64,000 bases of DNA from Termitomyces sp. T153 (Eukaryota; Basidiomycota; Agaricomycetes; Agaricales; Lyophyllaceae): the NCBI GenBank assembly GCA_018296165.2, contig JACKQL020000090.1, forward strand, positions 62,001-126,000, in the 5' to 3' direction. Numbering within the stretch: position 1 is the stretch's first letter; each line of letters begins with the position of its first letter. This document shows positions 12,213 to 23,111 of this stretch, piece by piece. The position numbers and the translations under genes are program-made. The notes beneath the pieces are model-generated. The model saw only the letters and a program-made list of their open reading frames with translations, had not been told where the DNA came from and made no database searches.

Positions 12213-14192
12213 CTACTCGTCCTCTGTCGCCTTCTCAAGCTGTTGGCGCTTGCGCGCACCGCTACTATAACGATGCGGTATGAGAATTACGAATGGAAAT
12301 ATTGAAATTGGATACTCACGTTTGCAAATCCAGTCCACGCTTCTTTCCTGTCTTGGCCTCGTCGAGGAACTGATTCAAACCAAAAACATCACTGGTATCC
12401 TTCTCGAATTGCACAGGGCCTTCCCTGACTTCCTGTTCTGATGCTCCCTCGAAGCCAACTCGGGCCTGACCCAAACCAAACCTGTCGTTGTCCAGTGCCT
12501 TGCCAATCCCCTCCTCTGTCCCACCACCGAATGAATCATCATTGCCTTCCGTGATATTGCCTCGCGCCTTGTAGATGGCAGCAGCCGCAGTTGAACCATG
12601 GAACAAAGGCTTATCATACAAGTTGTAGGAGTCGTCGTCTGCAAAGCTACCGGATAGTGATTCCTGGTTGAATAACCGCGAGTCAAGCATTGACTCTTTC
12701 GAAAGCGTGGGCTTCGCCAGCCCAAGAGCGACCTTCTCCGAAATATCGCGATTTTGCTGCCGTGCAAGCTGTTTTGCACGCTGTTCCGCACCCATGTTGT
12801 TCATCCGCAATTCCCGCTCGCGCTCTCTGCGTTTCTCTTGCCTCATTTGGTCACGAATCTTGCGGGCCTCCTCGTCCTCTTCACTACCTTCCGACTCTGT
12901 TCCACTACCACTGTCGCTGCCATAATCCGCGAGCGTCGATTTCATCGCAGCTTGGCTTACAGCTGTAGGCTTAGGAGCAATTCCACCTCGCTCCTCTCGT
13001 GCACGCTGAGCCAACATACGAAGATTCTCTTCTTTCGCTTCCTTCTCTTTTTGTGCAAGTTTTTGTTGCATGAGAGCTCGTTGCCGAACTTCTTCACGAG
13101 CATGTCGATCAGCGACAAATAGAGCTTCTGAAAATTTGGCAAAGTTATCGTTAATGTGAATCTATATGTTTTAATTAGTTTCCTGTCTTCAAAGAGTCAT
13201 AGCCATCACTTACATCCTGAAGTCCTCGGCCATCAGCAGCAAGCCGCTTGTCAAGCGGTATCGTGAAACCTTTATTATTCTTCCAATTCGAGATACACGG
13301 TGGTATCATCCATTCTTTCTGCTCTTGTGGCGTAGCTTTCCTGGGAGGACTCCTTAGCACCGGTGGAGGTGGACTAGGAGGACCTCTTGGAATTTTCTTA
13401 TGCTTGAATCGTGGTGGTTCCAACGGGTCTTCTACGACTTCTGTCATTTTGATGATTCTTTGTTGCAGTCCCCCTTGACCATTCTGCTGGCCCGGTGTGT
13501 ACCGAATAAAAGTCGTCTTCCCTTGAGCATCTGGTACATTTTTGGGTTGTGCAGCTTTGATTTTGCCATTGACAAGTTTTTCAAGGGCTGCTCGTGTTTT
13601 GTCTGCGGTAGCTTGGATCTCTTCCTCTGAAGGCCGTTCCATACATCGGTCATTATCATCGAGATCTCTCCGGTGGAAGAGAGGGACAAGATCTTTGAAT
13701 TGGGATTGAATGATTTTGTCCGATCGTTGCCCTTGGTGGGCAATTGCATCATAGCGAACATTGCCTTCGTTGTCAACTTGGAGGGCAAGTGTGTTTCCAG
13801 ATGAGCCCTATAGCAGATAAATGAGAATATGATAAAACATTTAATCTTGCTGTACCTTTTTCCGACCCATGTCTAATGGATATTGGGCAACATGACATTC
13901 AGGGAACGCACCACCATCACCTATGGAGAGAGAATGAGCTCAATCAGGATAGGAGAATACAACAATGCTTTCCCACCAAAATCTTCTGGAATACTTGGCT
14001 TCCAGCCTTTCCGTTGACCGTACGGCGGCCGTGTTGGCCGTAAGGCAGTGACTGTTGGTGCGTGAACTTCCTCTTCATCGTCAGAAACCGAGGAGACATG
14101 AACAGGTTTTGGAAGTAGTCTGAAGAACGTTATGAATTATATATAAATTGATAGTGGGAGGCTGAGACGTACGCAGCGAGCGCTGTTGCCAT
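12213..14192 (-). CDS. PRP45: SNW-domain spliceosome protein (Prp45/SKIP/SNW1)
   Basis: Spliceosomal protein of the activated complex, associated with the Prp19 complex, and in other eukaryotes a transcription co-regulator (SKIP). The start at 14192 gives MATAL, followed by VSDDEEEVHAPTVTALRPTR and RPPYGQRKGWKPSIPEDFG. The SNW core is unmistakable: FIRYTPGQQN, RIIKMTEVVEDPLEPPRFKH, then IPPCISNWKNNKGFTIPLDK and RLAADGRGLQ. The C-terminal half is a charged helix rich in Arg, Glu and Lys, followed by YGSDSGSG and YNLYDKPLF blocks. The last exon, after a 55-nt intron, encodes SGARKRQQLEKATEDE and stops at 12213. At least four other short introns lie upstream. It is divergent, 109 bp away, from the coiled-coil gene at 14302. 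Confidence 0.95.
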
Positions 14193-14301
14193 TATAGTGA
14201 ACGATGAAGAGGTGTTTGGTTTTGTGTGTGTAAGCAGCGGGATCGGAATTTGTCCAAGTTTTGCGATCTAGTAATACTACTAGTAACGATCCAATAAAAG
14301 T

Positions 14302-15201
14302 ATGGATGTTACGCCCTCAAACGACCCAGTCCATGCCAGAATAGCACCACCTGGAACTGCCATTCAAACAGCTGCCGATGCTCTCGTTGACCTTGTTGTA
14401 TCAGAGCGCGAAGACGCAGCCAGAGCTTCCCATCAGCATTACTTCGAGTTAGAGCGGCAATTTGCCATTTATAGGGAAAACGCCAACGCAGCTATTGTCA
14501 TGGAGCGGGCACGTCTCAGTGATACCCATCATAAACTTCTTGCCACACAGGCCTTACTTGCGCAGTATCAGCACACGGTGGACGCTCATGTGGCTACTGT
14601 CGTCCCTCGGCCTGGTCAGCGTCAGATTGAAGGAGGGCATGTTTTTCAGCAAGCTTACGATATCGAAGAGACATCTGCAAAACAGCGCTTAGAGGAGATG
14701 CAGAATGCCCTGCGCGATGTTGGTATCGTGTTCTCTAGCGAGGATAATTCTCTTAGGTTTGAGGCTGGTTGGGCTGCGGTTCTCGCTCAGCTCGAGGCAC
14801 GCGATTTTGGAGTAATGAATGCGGGACGATTGCATGAGGTCCTCGGAGAGCTTACCCACAGGCTCCAGCACGATCGGGAGACTATCGAGCAGCTTGAGCA
14901 GCGATCAGCTGCCCTAGATGCTGAAAAGGCACAGCTAATTGAAAAATATGAGTTGGAGCTGCAGGTCTCGAAGCTCGAGATTTCCCTTTTGAATGACGCT
15001 GTACTCGGCCAAACACCCAATTCATCTCCGAACATCGTCCAAATTTCTTGGCCTGTTCAGACGCCACCTTTCACGACACTAACGTCCTCGAACGTCCCGG
15101 ATACTTCCTGCCCTCTTTCGACAAGCTTGATCGCGGGTGCAATTCCAGGTGCGCCTCGCGATTTGGCACAGCGGCAGTGCTCGTCTAACAGCTGTAAATA
15201 G
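14302..15201 (+). CDS. Unrecognised intronless coiled-coil protein, 299 aa
   Basis: I do not recognise this protein. It is a single open frame of 300 codons with no intron, unlike nearly every neighbour. Residues about 25-110 and 125-230 are rich in Glu, Gln, Leu, Ala and Arg with heptad-like spacing (HRLQHDRETIEQLEQRSAAL, then EKAQLIEKYELELQVSKLEI), so a long coiled coil is likely. The last 60 residues are Ser/Thr/Pro-rich and low in charge. There is no signal peptide or membrane segment. The start codon lies 109 bp from the SNW1 start on the other strand, so the two may share a promoter. Its role is unknown. A structural or scaffold role would only be a guess from the coiled coil. Confidence 0.72.
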   Translation: MDVTPSNDPVHARIAPPGTAIQTAADALVDLVVSEREDAARASHQHYFELERQFAIYRENANAAIVMERARLSDTHHKLLATQALLAQYQHTVDAHVATVVPRPGQRQIEGGHVFQQAYDIEETSAKQRLEEMQNALRDVGIVFSSEDNSLRFEAGWAAVLAQLEARDFGVMNAGRLHEVLGELTHRLQHDRETIEQLEQRSAALDAEKAQLIEKYELELQVSKLEISLLNDAVLGQTPNSSPNIVQISWPVQTPPFTTLTSSNVPDTSCPLSTSLIAGAIPGAPRDLAQRQCSSNSCK

Positions 15202-15848
15202 TACCTTCGAGCTCATTACCGCCAAGTAACCCTTATGCAGGACTGTTAAGCAGGTGAAGTTGAGCTACAAAGTGCTAGCATCGTGTCCATGAGTCCTTGC
15301 GTTCTCCCCGGGTTTACGAGTTCATCCAGAACAGAAGTCGATCAAATTTCCTAGCATTATACATGCTGCTTTGTCTCCATATGACGCGCCGCCATCCTAA
15401 CAGATTCGCGATCGCTGCATTCTAATGAATCGTTTCAAGCCTCTATAACAGTAGCTGCTCTATCTCGCACTAGGCCACCTTGTACAATAGGTATTATCTT
15501 CAGCCGACGACTTTAGTGGCACTGTTCTGTTGGGGTCATCTAGACCATCTTGTTCTTGACAACACTGACGAGATGTCTTTCATAACATAACTCAATTCCA
15601 CTTTGCAGTATCTTTCAAACAATCACCATTCTAGCACATTCTGTATGTTCATACATGTTGATATATGCTCGCTTGTACAACTGTTGTCATCGGTGGCGTG
15701 GCGCCAACTCAAATGTTGCAAGATACATGGAAAGGTAGATTATTGTTATATAACTCGACCGCGAGTACAAGTACAGTGAAACAGGAGTTGCCAGAAAAGG
15801 AAAAGTATACAAAACAGATAAAAGCAGGCGAAAAGAGGATGTCGAGTC
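15202..15848. other. Intergenic stretch, no gene recognised
   Basis: These 647 bp lie between two convergent genes, the coiled-coil ORF and the 5-phosphatase. I see no conserved protein fragment, no tRNA and no clear repeat. It probably holds the two 3' untranslated regions. Confidence 0.4.
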
Positions 15849-17357
15849 TCAAACCAACGTCGGTTGGCTTTCCTTCGATCTCCACCATGTCCACGCTCCG
15901 ACGCCAACGATAAAGTTAAAAATGCCGACGACGCCGGAGCCTGCGCCAAGAAGCACGAGAATATACCAGCAAATTCCAATGACACGGTCGAAAGAACGTC
16001 CTACATAACGTTTGAAATTCGCGCGTGGATCCGGGGCTGGCGTGTAGGTACTTGGCAGTCGTAGCATCGGCGGTCTTGATACCCGTGCCTCTGAGGGTGT
16101 TCCTGTCGAGGCAGGAAGGAGAAGCATGCAAACAATAGGTTTCTATGGGATCTTTCTCTTAGAAGCAGGTACGTGGAATTCAGACCGAAGCAACCTACAT
16201 GGTCTGAAGTCGTATAACTTGGAACAGATGTATACAACATGTTTGTGATGTTGGATTGGCCGTAGATATCAGGAGAATCGGTGTGTGTTGCGTAGAGTAC
16301 CCTGTCCGTCCAAGAAGGTATGCGCTTCACACTAAAGATGATTGAGTTCGCAGCCTCCATGGATACTCAAAGATACCAAACCTGTATTTGTCTACCTCGC
16401 CCAACAGATATTTGTAGCTGCATTTGAACCGCCAAAACTCGCCCTCGTGTAGCCCTTGAAGGACAGTGCCCTTACGCCGTTCCATCACTAGTTGGTCAAA
16501 GTCTTTGAGCTGTTCACGAGTGCTCTCTTCATCCAATGCTCGCAATAAATCTATGTTCGGGCTAAGTGCAAGAGGGTGCATTGGGGGAACATCGAGTCGG
16601 AAGTTAAGGTCACCGAGGAAGAAGAGATGTGAAGTGTCATAGATTGTACTCGAGGATTTTGGTTCCGTCCATACAGCAGGAGGGAAGAGGAGTGTGCCAA
16701 CAATATGCTGATAGTCCGCGAGGCGAGCGGCCAGCTTTTCCTTGTGTGCTGTTAGATGTGCGCACACAAAACTGGATACAACGAGGGGGTGAATGATAGA
16801 AATAGTATCCACTTGTGCGACAACTCACGTGAAAATCTCTCCGATGCCTCCGTCACTACCTGGGATACGAAATCGTACACCAACTGCCCCTTTGTTGCCC
16901 ATGTACGCAGGCCCTGTGCCTGTCCATGTGGTATGGACGTCGCACAGACTACGTGCGATGGTGTCGTCCCGTGCATAAACCAATAATGCAACTCCAACAT
17001 TCACAACTTTAGCAACTAAGGAGAAGCGCTCCTTGTTCGGGGCATTGGCTTCGATCTGCGACAATATGAGAGCATTTCTGTTCTCGATCACAGCGTTCGA
17101 AAAGCCAGAAACTAACGGTGACGCGTGTTAGCTTGTTTACGTCGGTGCTGTAAGTCATACATACGGCCGAGATGCAAAGGAAGGAGTTCTTGAAAGCCAA
17201 CCGCCACAATGTCTGGCGCGCGACGTTCCTTGGTAAGAAACTTGGAGACTTGAAGGGTGGGTGACAGCCAATCAACAAGATCTTGTGGAAGACCATGTAT
17301 ACCCTGCAAATTCGTGTTATAAGACGCGATCTGGACAAGTAAGCGGTCAGAAGCCAT
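15849..17357 (-). CDS. Inositol-polyphosphate 5-phosphatase with C-terminal membrane anchor
   Basis: Magnesium-dependent phosphatase of the endonuclease/exonuclease/phosphatase fold that removes the 5-phosphate from phosphoinositides. Motifs in order: QIASYNTNLQG near the N-terminus, PDIVAVGFQELLPLHLG (catalytic Glu), TGPAYMGNKGAVGVRF, FVCAHLTAHKEKL, HLFFLGDLNFRLD, CSYKYL, RIPSWTDRVLY and TTSDHKPIVC. The last block becomes visible only when the intron ending ...CATAG before 16150 is removed. After the catalytic domain comes a Pro-rich linker and then a hydrophobic segment or hairpin (WYILVLLGAGSGVVGIFNFI), so the enzyme is probably tail-anchored. The ATG at 17357 gives MASDRLLVQIASYN, which enters the domain immediately. 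An additional upstream exon is possible. Confidence 0.9.
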
Positions 17358-17657
17358 GGCAAGAAAGAGGCAGGCGAAATGGAAACTTGATCTTCACAAG
17401 TAGCATCAAAGTTCCATCAATCACGCGGTTTATCAAACCCATGGTGAGTACTTGACTCACCCACGGAGTGAAAAGTGTTATATCCTAATACTTATATCCA
17501 GTCAACAATGCGCTGTAGGGACCGGCAGACACACGTATTGCGAGTGAAATCCACACCGGACTAAACCCGCCTAAATTCGCGGCTACTGACAAATCTTTTG
17601 CATTTTGGGTCACTATCGATAGCTATCAATACAGGAGCATGTTCCTCATTGAATATT

Positions 17658-18485
17658 CTACACTCGAGTTGACGCTCCTTTGGTAACTTGCAAGTCCTTC
17701 AGCAGTCCTGTGTTCAGATTGTATACCCATCCGTGCACGCGCACGTTCCTCCTGTTGTCATTGGACGCCCAAGCATTTGCCAGCGTTGTGGTCTTGCTGA
17801 GATTTTCAACCTGTAGCTTGACATTCTCTTCAACGACGACGGGAAGTGCCTCCTCCATGGGTGTCGTGGAAAGATCAAGGGTTCCAGCAAGCCTTGTGAG
17901 AGGTTCAAGCCACTGATTGAGCGGCGCTTCGTATGGCAGCGTGGGGATTGTCAAAAGCTGTCCATGTTCGGGGAATGTTGTGCGCTTGGCGGCGGCAAGG
18001 CAAGCTGTGGCGCCTCCACACTCGGTATGTCCAACCACAACAACTGGCAATGAATAGGTTGGAAAGATGAAATGTACAACAACAACAGGGAAAGCACCGT
18101 GTTGCACGCCAAGAAAATTCACTGCGTACTCTAGGACTGCCTTAGAGTTTACGTCGTCCAGTGGAAATTGACTGCGGATTCAATGTCAATATGTGCCGAC
18201 TCTGGGAATCTAGATGAAGGACTTGGCTATGTTGCGGTGAACGAAGACGTCTCCTGGGCGGGCTCCAAGGACGACCGATTCGGGGACTCTGGAGTCGGCA
18301 CAGCCTATCCAGAGTGTCTGTTTGGTTGTTAGAGATGTCTGCCAGTGGCGATAAGAGTGACGAACATGAGGGGCTTGACCCTTGACTGATTCCTGAAAGA
18401 AACCTGGCTCAGCAGCCTCGACATCTTTGGCCCACTGTGCATTTGCAGTGAAAAGACCATTGAGTAGAGTATCTAAATCTGACAT
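17658..18485 (-). CDS. Beta-class carbonic anhydrase
   Basis: Zinc enzyme that interconverts CO2 and bicarbonate, important for CO2 sensing and bicarbonate supply in fungi. The spliced protein is about 241 residues. Zinc ligands are visible: Cys62 in IGCADSRVPES (with the Asp64/Arg66 dyad), and His118 and Cys121 in VVVVGHTECGG. Between them lie RPGDVFVHRNIAN and, after an intron, QFPLDD and VLEYAVNFLGVQH. A second intron of 54 nt (donor after GVQH) is a multiple of three without a stop, so it reads through as an apparent insertion. Removing it restores the family spacing to VVVVGHTECGG. No targeting peptide is evident (MSDLDTLLNG), so it is likely cytosolic. The following promoter region has no clear TATA box. 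Confidence 0.94.
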
Positions 18486-18835
18486 TAGGATATATTGTGA
18501 TGAAGGATGAGAAGAAAATCGGATGTCCGACTCAGCATCGGGATTATGTACTTATTTGATCGTCAATTTTCTGCTCCCGACCCACGTTGCCGCCCCAGAA
18601 AACCCGCTTCCAATAGCATCTGGCATATTTAGGGAATTGCTACCACTTAATACTAGTTTCTCGACATGACGATTCAAAACTTGCATCTTTGTGAACTGGT
18701 CTCATCGGTTGAAAATGCATACGGCGAATCCTATAGAAGAGCATGGCATGGAAAGAGCATACGTAAAGTAATGTTTTGTGCCGATCCTCCACCAACGTCA
18801 CATCACTCAGGCAAATAATAAGGCAGATGAAGTAT
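18486..18835. other. Intergenic: carbonic anhydrase promoter and RPL7 3' flank
   Basis: These 350 bp lie upstream of the carbonic anhydrase start and downstream of the RPL7 stop. I found no coding or RNA gene here. Confidence 0.4.
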
Positions 18836-20055
18836 CTAGTTCATCTGTCTGACAAGCTTGTTGATGTTCTCCTCCCTGTCACCGAAGTCACCGCCCTGAA
18901 CAAAGTGCTTGAATTTGCGTGTTCTCCAACCACCTGTGGGGTTAGAAAGCTTGAAGGGCCAGAGGAAGTTGGATGCCTTCATATGAAATCAACACCTTGT
19001 TAACAATATGTCATCTATATGAGAGTCGTACCTGTTTGAAGTTGGGACCAGCGGTAAAAATCTCATGAATGAGGTCCTCAACGGAGAGGATGTCGTATTT
19101 GCCGAGAGCTTCTTCGATGACACCATTGTGGGAAAGGGGGATGCGTTGCTTGTCGACCTTGCCATAACCACGCTTGTAGATGAGCTCACGAACCGACTTC
19201 AGGTTAGGCTCGCTATAAAAGGATTAAGACGATGGTGGTAAGAGAACTTCAATTAGGAACGCACCCGTAGGCAACGTAGGGCTCAACAAGACGGAGCATT
19301 TGCTGCGTAGCACGAGTAGCCTTCACAAACACACCGTTGTTGATTTGAAGCAGGCGAAGAAGCTGCAAGATTTTTCGAGGTTTCGGTGCGATTTCGTTAA
19401 TACTTTTTGTACATCAAAACTTCATGTTAACCTTTCGTCAAAGAGAAACAACTCACCCACGAATACGAACAACGAAGTAGACCTTGGGCTGAGCAGGGAC
19501 GTAGAAGTCGCCAGCAGCCCGTGCGACCCGCTTCAAACGAATTTCTTCCCTCTCCTTTTGCTCGTACTCCTTTACATAAGCCTCAGCCCGCTTGAAGATG
19601 ACCGTTCGCTTAGCCTTTTGAGCCTAAAGACGTACATATCAGCATAAAACTCAAGAAAAACACAATTCAGATGTGAATGAGAAGGTTCAGTCCCGAAAGA
19701 TGGTTAATTGAAGGCAGCATCGCAGAATTCAAAGTCCCACTAGCCCTCATTCGAATATCGTATGCATCATAATAACGTGTTCACATGCAATCAACATCTT
19801 GATACCTACCTTACGGGCAGCAGTGGCAGCGGCAAGGCGTTCCTCCCGAGCCTTTTCATTTTGCTTGCGTTTCTTGAGGAGAGTCTCCGGGACTTCGATA
19901 GCCTGACACAAAAGGTGAGTAAACCAGATTCACAACTCCGACCAAGAGTGATTCTAACCGAAGCACTGGGGACGCTAGGTAGTCGGAAGTAGATAGATTA
20001 GTTACAATACCCGTGCTTAGAAGAACAGACGGACATACGTGGTGGAGGGGGCCAT
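18836..20055 (-). CDS. RPL7: 60S ribosomal protein L7 (uL30)
   Basis: Component of the large cytosolic ribosomal subunit. Exons read MAPSTT, then [46 protein letters not shown] and [19 protein letters not shown]. They continue with [20 protein letters not shown] and [20 protein letters not shown], and end [20 protein letters not shown]...NKLVRQMN. This is the full L7 pattern from the N-terminal helix to the C-terminus. The start at 20055 gives the usual MAP start, only about six codons before the first intron. Introns are longer than elsewhere in the window: the first is about 130 nt, and another (about 19627-19813) contains a box C/D snoRNA. Early introns hosting snoRNAs are typical of ribosomal protein genes. 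Confidence 0.95.
19684..19776 (-). ncRNA. Intronic box C/D snoRNA in RPL7, predicted 25S rRNA 2'-O-methylation guide (snR39/snR39b-like)
   Basis: Seen in sequence: on the minus strand, within an RPL7 intron, an ATGATGC C-box-like element (19764-19770) is followed about 75 nt later by ACCATCTTTCGGG-A-CTGA. The D box CTGA is at 19687-19690. The 13 nt before it are the exact complement of CCCGAAAGATGGT (19692-19704), a conserved stretch of 25S/28S rRNA. By the D+5 rule the methylated base is the G of CCCG, which corresponds to yeast Gm805. In yeast, snR39 and snR59 (Am807, two bases away) sit in the RPL7A and RPL7B introns, so host and target region agree. A CGATGCT stretch could be C'. The C box departs from RUGAUGA at its last base and the terminal stem is weak, so the ends are approximate. 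Confidence 0.72.
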
Positions 20056-21839
20056 TGCTGATCTTGAGGAGCGTCGTATTTCAGGCGAGCACCCAATGAT
20101 TTCCGATTCTGGCGCGGTGGCTTGAGCTGTATAGTCTGACGTAATCATTTCTCACATTCAGCCTCGGCGGCAATGGCACATATCACTATACATGTTCTGC
20201 ATTTTATCATAGAAATGTCCTGATTCTTTATGTGAAAACGGCGCATGAGTCAAAATCAACTGTCTTCTATGAAATTGGTTCTTGTGCATTTGTCCGTCCA
20301 ATTCAGAATACTTGATGGGTAAAGGCGTGTTAGCGAGGCACTGGGTCCAAATTACCAACTTCAATAGTGTGTTCGCAACAAGTAGATTCTTTCTTTCTGT
20401 CACTGATGGTGAAACTTGACTATGGTGCCCGATTGTGTCTGATTGATATCCTTGAACATACTATGTTACTGTTCTCATCTCTACCCGCACTACTACATAA
20501 CTAGCTACGGTCGCACCGGTAAGGACGTCACGGCTCGTTACTATATCACTATAAATGATATCTACCTACGCCCCAAGAGTATATAAGCCCAATGCCTGCT
20601 TGCCTGGTACTGCAATCGCCAGTTATGTCAACGTACGCGTGCGCGTCCGTTCAAATAGCTTGCAACCGGACCTTCAACGAGCCCAAACTCGATCGCAAAT
20701 AATTATTAAAACTTTCAAATGTCTGTAGTCACTGGCATGTTGGTGGTACATCTGTCTTCGTCCAGCACGGTGCATCACTTCAGCTTTATACAAAGCAGGT
20801 GGCACCGTACCAAAGTATGCATACGTTCACTGAGGCATCAACAATAACTTGTCGGACAAAGACAGAAACTTTAGAAAGAAATATGAATTGAGTTCATTCT
20901 TTATAGTGGGATAAGATTTCGATACAAGAAATCGTGAGACACCAATGATATTGAATAATGAACATTTAAATCGTGAATTTCTGCTCTGTAGTTACTACAT
21001 ATTAATGCATGCTCTGTAACGGCTACAATGCATCAGATTGCTTGTACAATGTCGGAACCTAGAGTGACCGAGCTGTCCACCAAGGGAAATACCCGGGATA
21101 GTCAGCCAATGTGGCACCCTTTATCTGAGGCAGCCATGATGAAGGACTACTGGATACAGAGCAGTCGAACATGTGGTATAAATAGCGCCTGTGAATTGAG
21201 ATGGAAGTTTGAGAAGGGAAAAAGTGATGTTTTATAATATTCCCTATTAGTTTAGGGCTGGCTGTTCGGAGGTGACTAACACCCTGGATGGCTCTCCACG
21301 CTTGACTCATCAGAGAACGAGGTATAGAAATATGTATATAGGATCAAGCATTGCAACGTTTAGCAGGAATATAACTACGCCAGAAAGTCCATGACTCTAC
21401 AAGTAGGGCTGCTCAACTGCTCAATTCTTGTGCAAGTTCTGCGCACGGGCCCGACCGAGTGTACCTGAGGGCGGATGGTTCCTGGCGGCATCCTCGGCCA
21501 ACAGCAGACCCTGAATTACGTTGTACATACAACTGAGAACAGCCCTTGTGCACCATTTGCGCCGATGGTTTGTGAATGTGTTGTGCAAGACATGAGGATC
21601 GGTTGTCAGAGGTTCTTGATCGAAAGTTTGTTCAAGGTACAAAGATAAGCACTGCTTATTCCAAGGACACATCAGAGGCTGTGAGAGGCTGTACAAATCA
21701 TGTGCGGGCGTGGACATCTGTTGAATCTTGATATGTTGATCACAAAACTCAGGACATGATATGAAAAGGAAGTTTGTGACGGGAGTTCCCTGGTGTGTTT
21801 CTCACATCGTTATCGACACCTCGTTGCAAAGAAAGCAGT
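20056..21839. other. Gene-poor region
   Basis: These 1.8 kb hold no recognisable protein gene. Two TATA-like boxes occur (ATATAAG near 20582 and GTATAAATAG near 21176). Open frames are short and match nothing I know. The longest plausible one is minus 21421-21717 (98 codons), which ends in a Gly/Arg/Ala-rich tail. Short transcripts or decayed sequence are possible. Confidence 0.4.
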
Positions 21840-23111
21840 ATGGTGAGGTGTTCCTCCGCGACGTCGATCCAGTCTAAATGGACCTTTCGCCAGACATCGA
21901 ACGTGACATGCACGCAACCTGAACTGCAATGGGTACGTCTTGCCCACCTTCTTGAGCTGTTCTAACTGGTGTCGTCAAGTCCTTCAACACATTGAACCAG
22001 AGTCCATGCCAGATTGCAGCTTCCCTTGCTGCTGTTTGTAACGCTGGCCGTACGTTCAACTTGTTATTTGTTATCGAGTGGATGAGAACTTATTCAACGA
22101 ACAACAGAGTTCATCATCGCCCCGTTAGACCCAAACAAGGTCTATATTGGCCCCACTCTAGATGAAGCAAATCAATGCGCGTGCAGTGGGGTCTTCTACA
22201 ACCTGGTCAGCGCTTGCGCAGACTGTCAAGGTAGAAATTGGTTGGAGTAAGCTTGATCTTCACCGTACATCATCCCGACTTCATGATTCTTGGTCTCAGT
22301 TGGTCTGAATTTAATGCTAATTGCTCTACCATATATCCTACAATGTGAGTGAATATTCGTATATCACATCTCGTCTCCAATTTCTCCTGCTCGTATAGCT
22401 TTCTTCCCAATATTCCTTCGACAACCAGAGTACCTCACTGGGCATTTGATGATCCAACGGTATCTTTCTTTTTTTTCTGGACGTAGATGAGTCTGTGATA
22501 GTGTTGTAGAATAGCACCTTTAACCCAGCACTTGCCCAGGAAGTGACCGGTGAGAGATTCCATATTATCTATGAATGAATCACGATCAACTTCATATAGA
22601 TGCACCGGAATCGACTGGCCCTTCTCAAAGCACTGGAACATCGTCGAACCCAACCCTAACACCTGCATCTTCAGAATCCTCGTCTTCGAAAGCTGGACCT
22701 ATTGCTGGCGGTGTTGTTGGAGGAGTTGTTGGTCTTGCCTTGATTGCTGCATTGGTGTTCTGGTGGATCCGTCGCCGTCGCTTGGGGATTGCACCCTCCG
22801 CAGAGGTCAATTATACGTCTGTCGCACCAACTTCCCCCCCTCCCATGAGTTTTACTGCTGCTCCATTGGGCTCCTCGGCCAATATAACCTCGCAGCGGTT
22901 TTACGTGAGATGGCTATTTCCTTCAGTTCTCTGGATTTGACTGATGAATATGCAGGACCCTTCCGACCCGAGTACCTATCCCGCCCCAATCAACGCTCCT
23001 GCCACCGATTATACTGGCTCTAACCAGGTGTTGCTCACCCACGTAACTGGCAGCACGTATCCTGGGTCTACTGTGCCCGCAGGTCGTTACACTGGCGCAC
23101 CAGAACTTTAA
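21840..23111 (+). CDS. Cys-rich ectodomain single-pass membrane protein (paralogue 1)
   Basis: Predicted surface protein. A Cys-rich ectodomain is built from several short exons: SNVTCTQPELQW, SPCQIAASLAAVCNAGQ, NKVYIGPTLDEANQCACSGV and FYNLVSACADCQGRNWL, then SEFNANCSTIYPT. It ends IPSTTRVPHWAFDDPT and leads to a Ser/Thr-rich stalk. Next comes the membrane segment IAGGVVGGVVGLALIAALVF with an RRRR stop-transfer, and then a Thr/Pro-rich cytosolic tail ending TGAPEL. The same order and intron positions appear in the next gene. I have seen similar architecture in other Agaricomycete genomes, but know no named domain or function. The in-frame ATG at 21840 gives a poor signal peptide, so the real first exon may lie upstream. 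Downstream exons are well supported. Confidence 0.72.

Noticed and set aside
12375..13122. Several plus- and minus-strand open frames overlapping the SNW1 gene
   Set aside because: They are alternative-frame readings of the charged helical SNW1 exons and show no independent similarity.
18060..18115. Eighteen-residue insertion before the zinc-binding GHTECGG of carbonic anhydrase
   Set aside because: The 54 nt begin GT and end AG and their removal restores normal family spacing, so this is a stop-free intron, not a protein insertion.
21874..22059. Minus-strand open frame over the ectodomain of Cys-rich paralogue 1
   Set aside because: The plus strand encodes the conserved Cys-rich exons here with matching introns in the paralogue.
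22435..22668. Minus-strand open frame across the stalk of Cys-rich paralogue 1
   Set aside because: It crosses clear exons and introns of the plus-strand gene and lacks any recognisable feature.
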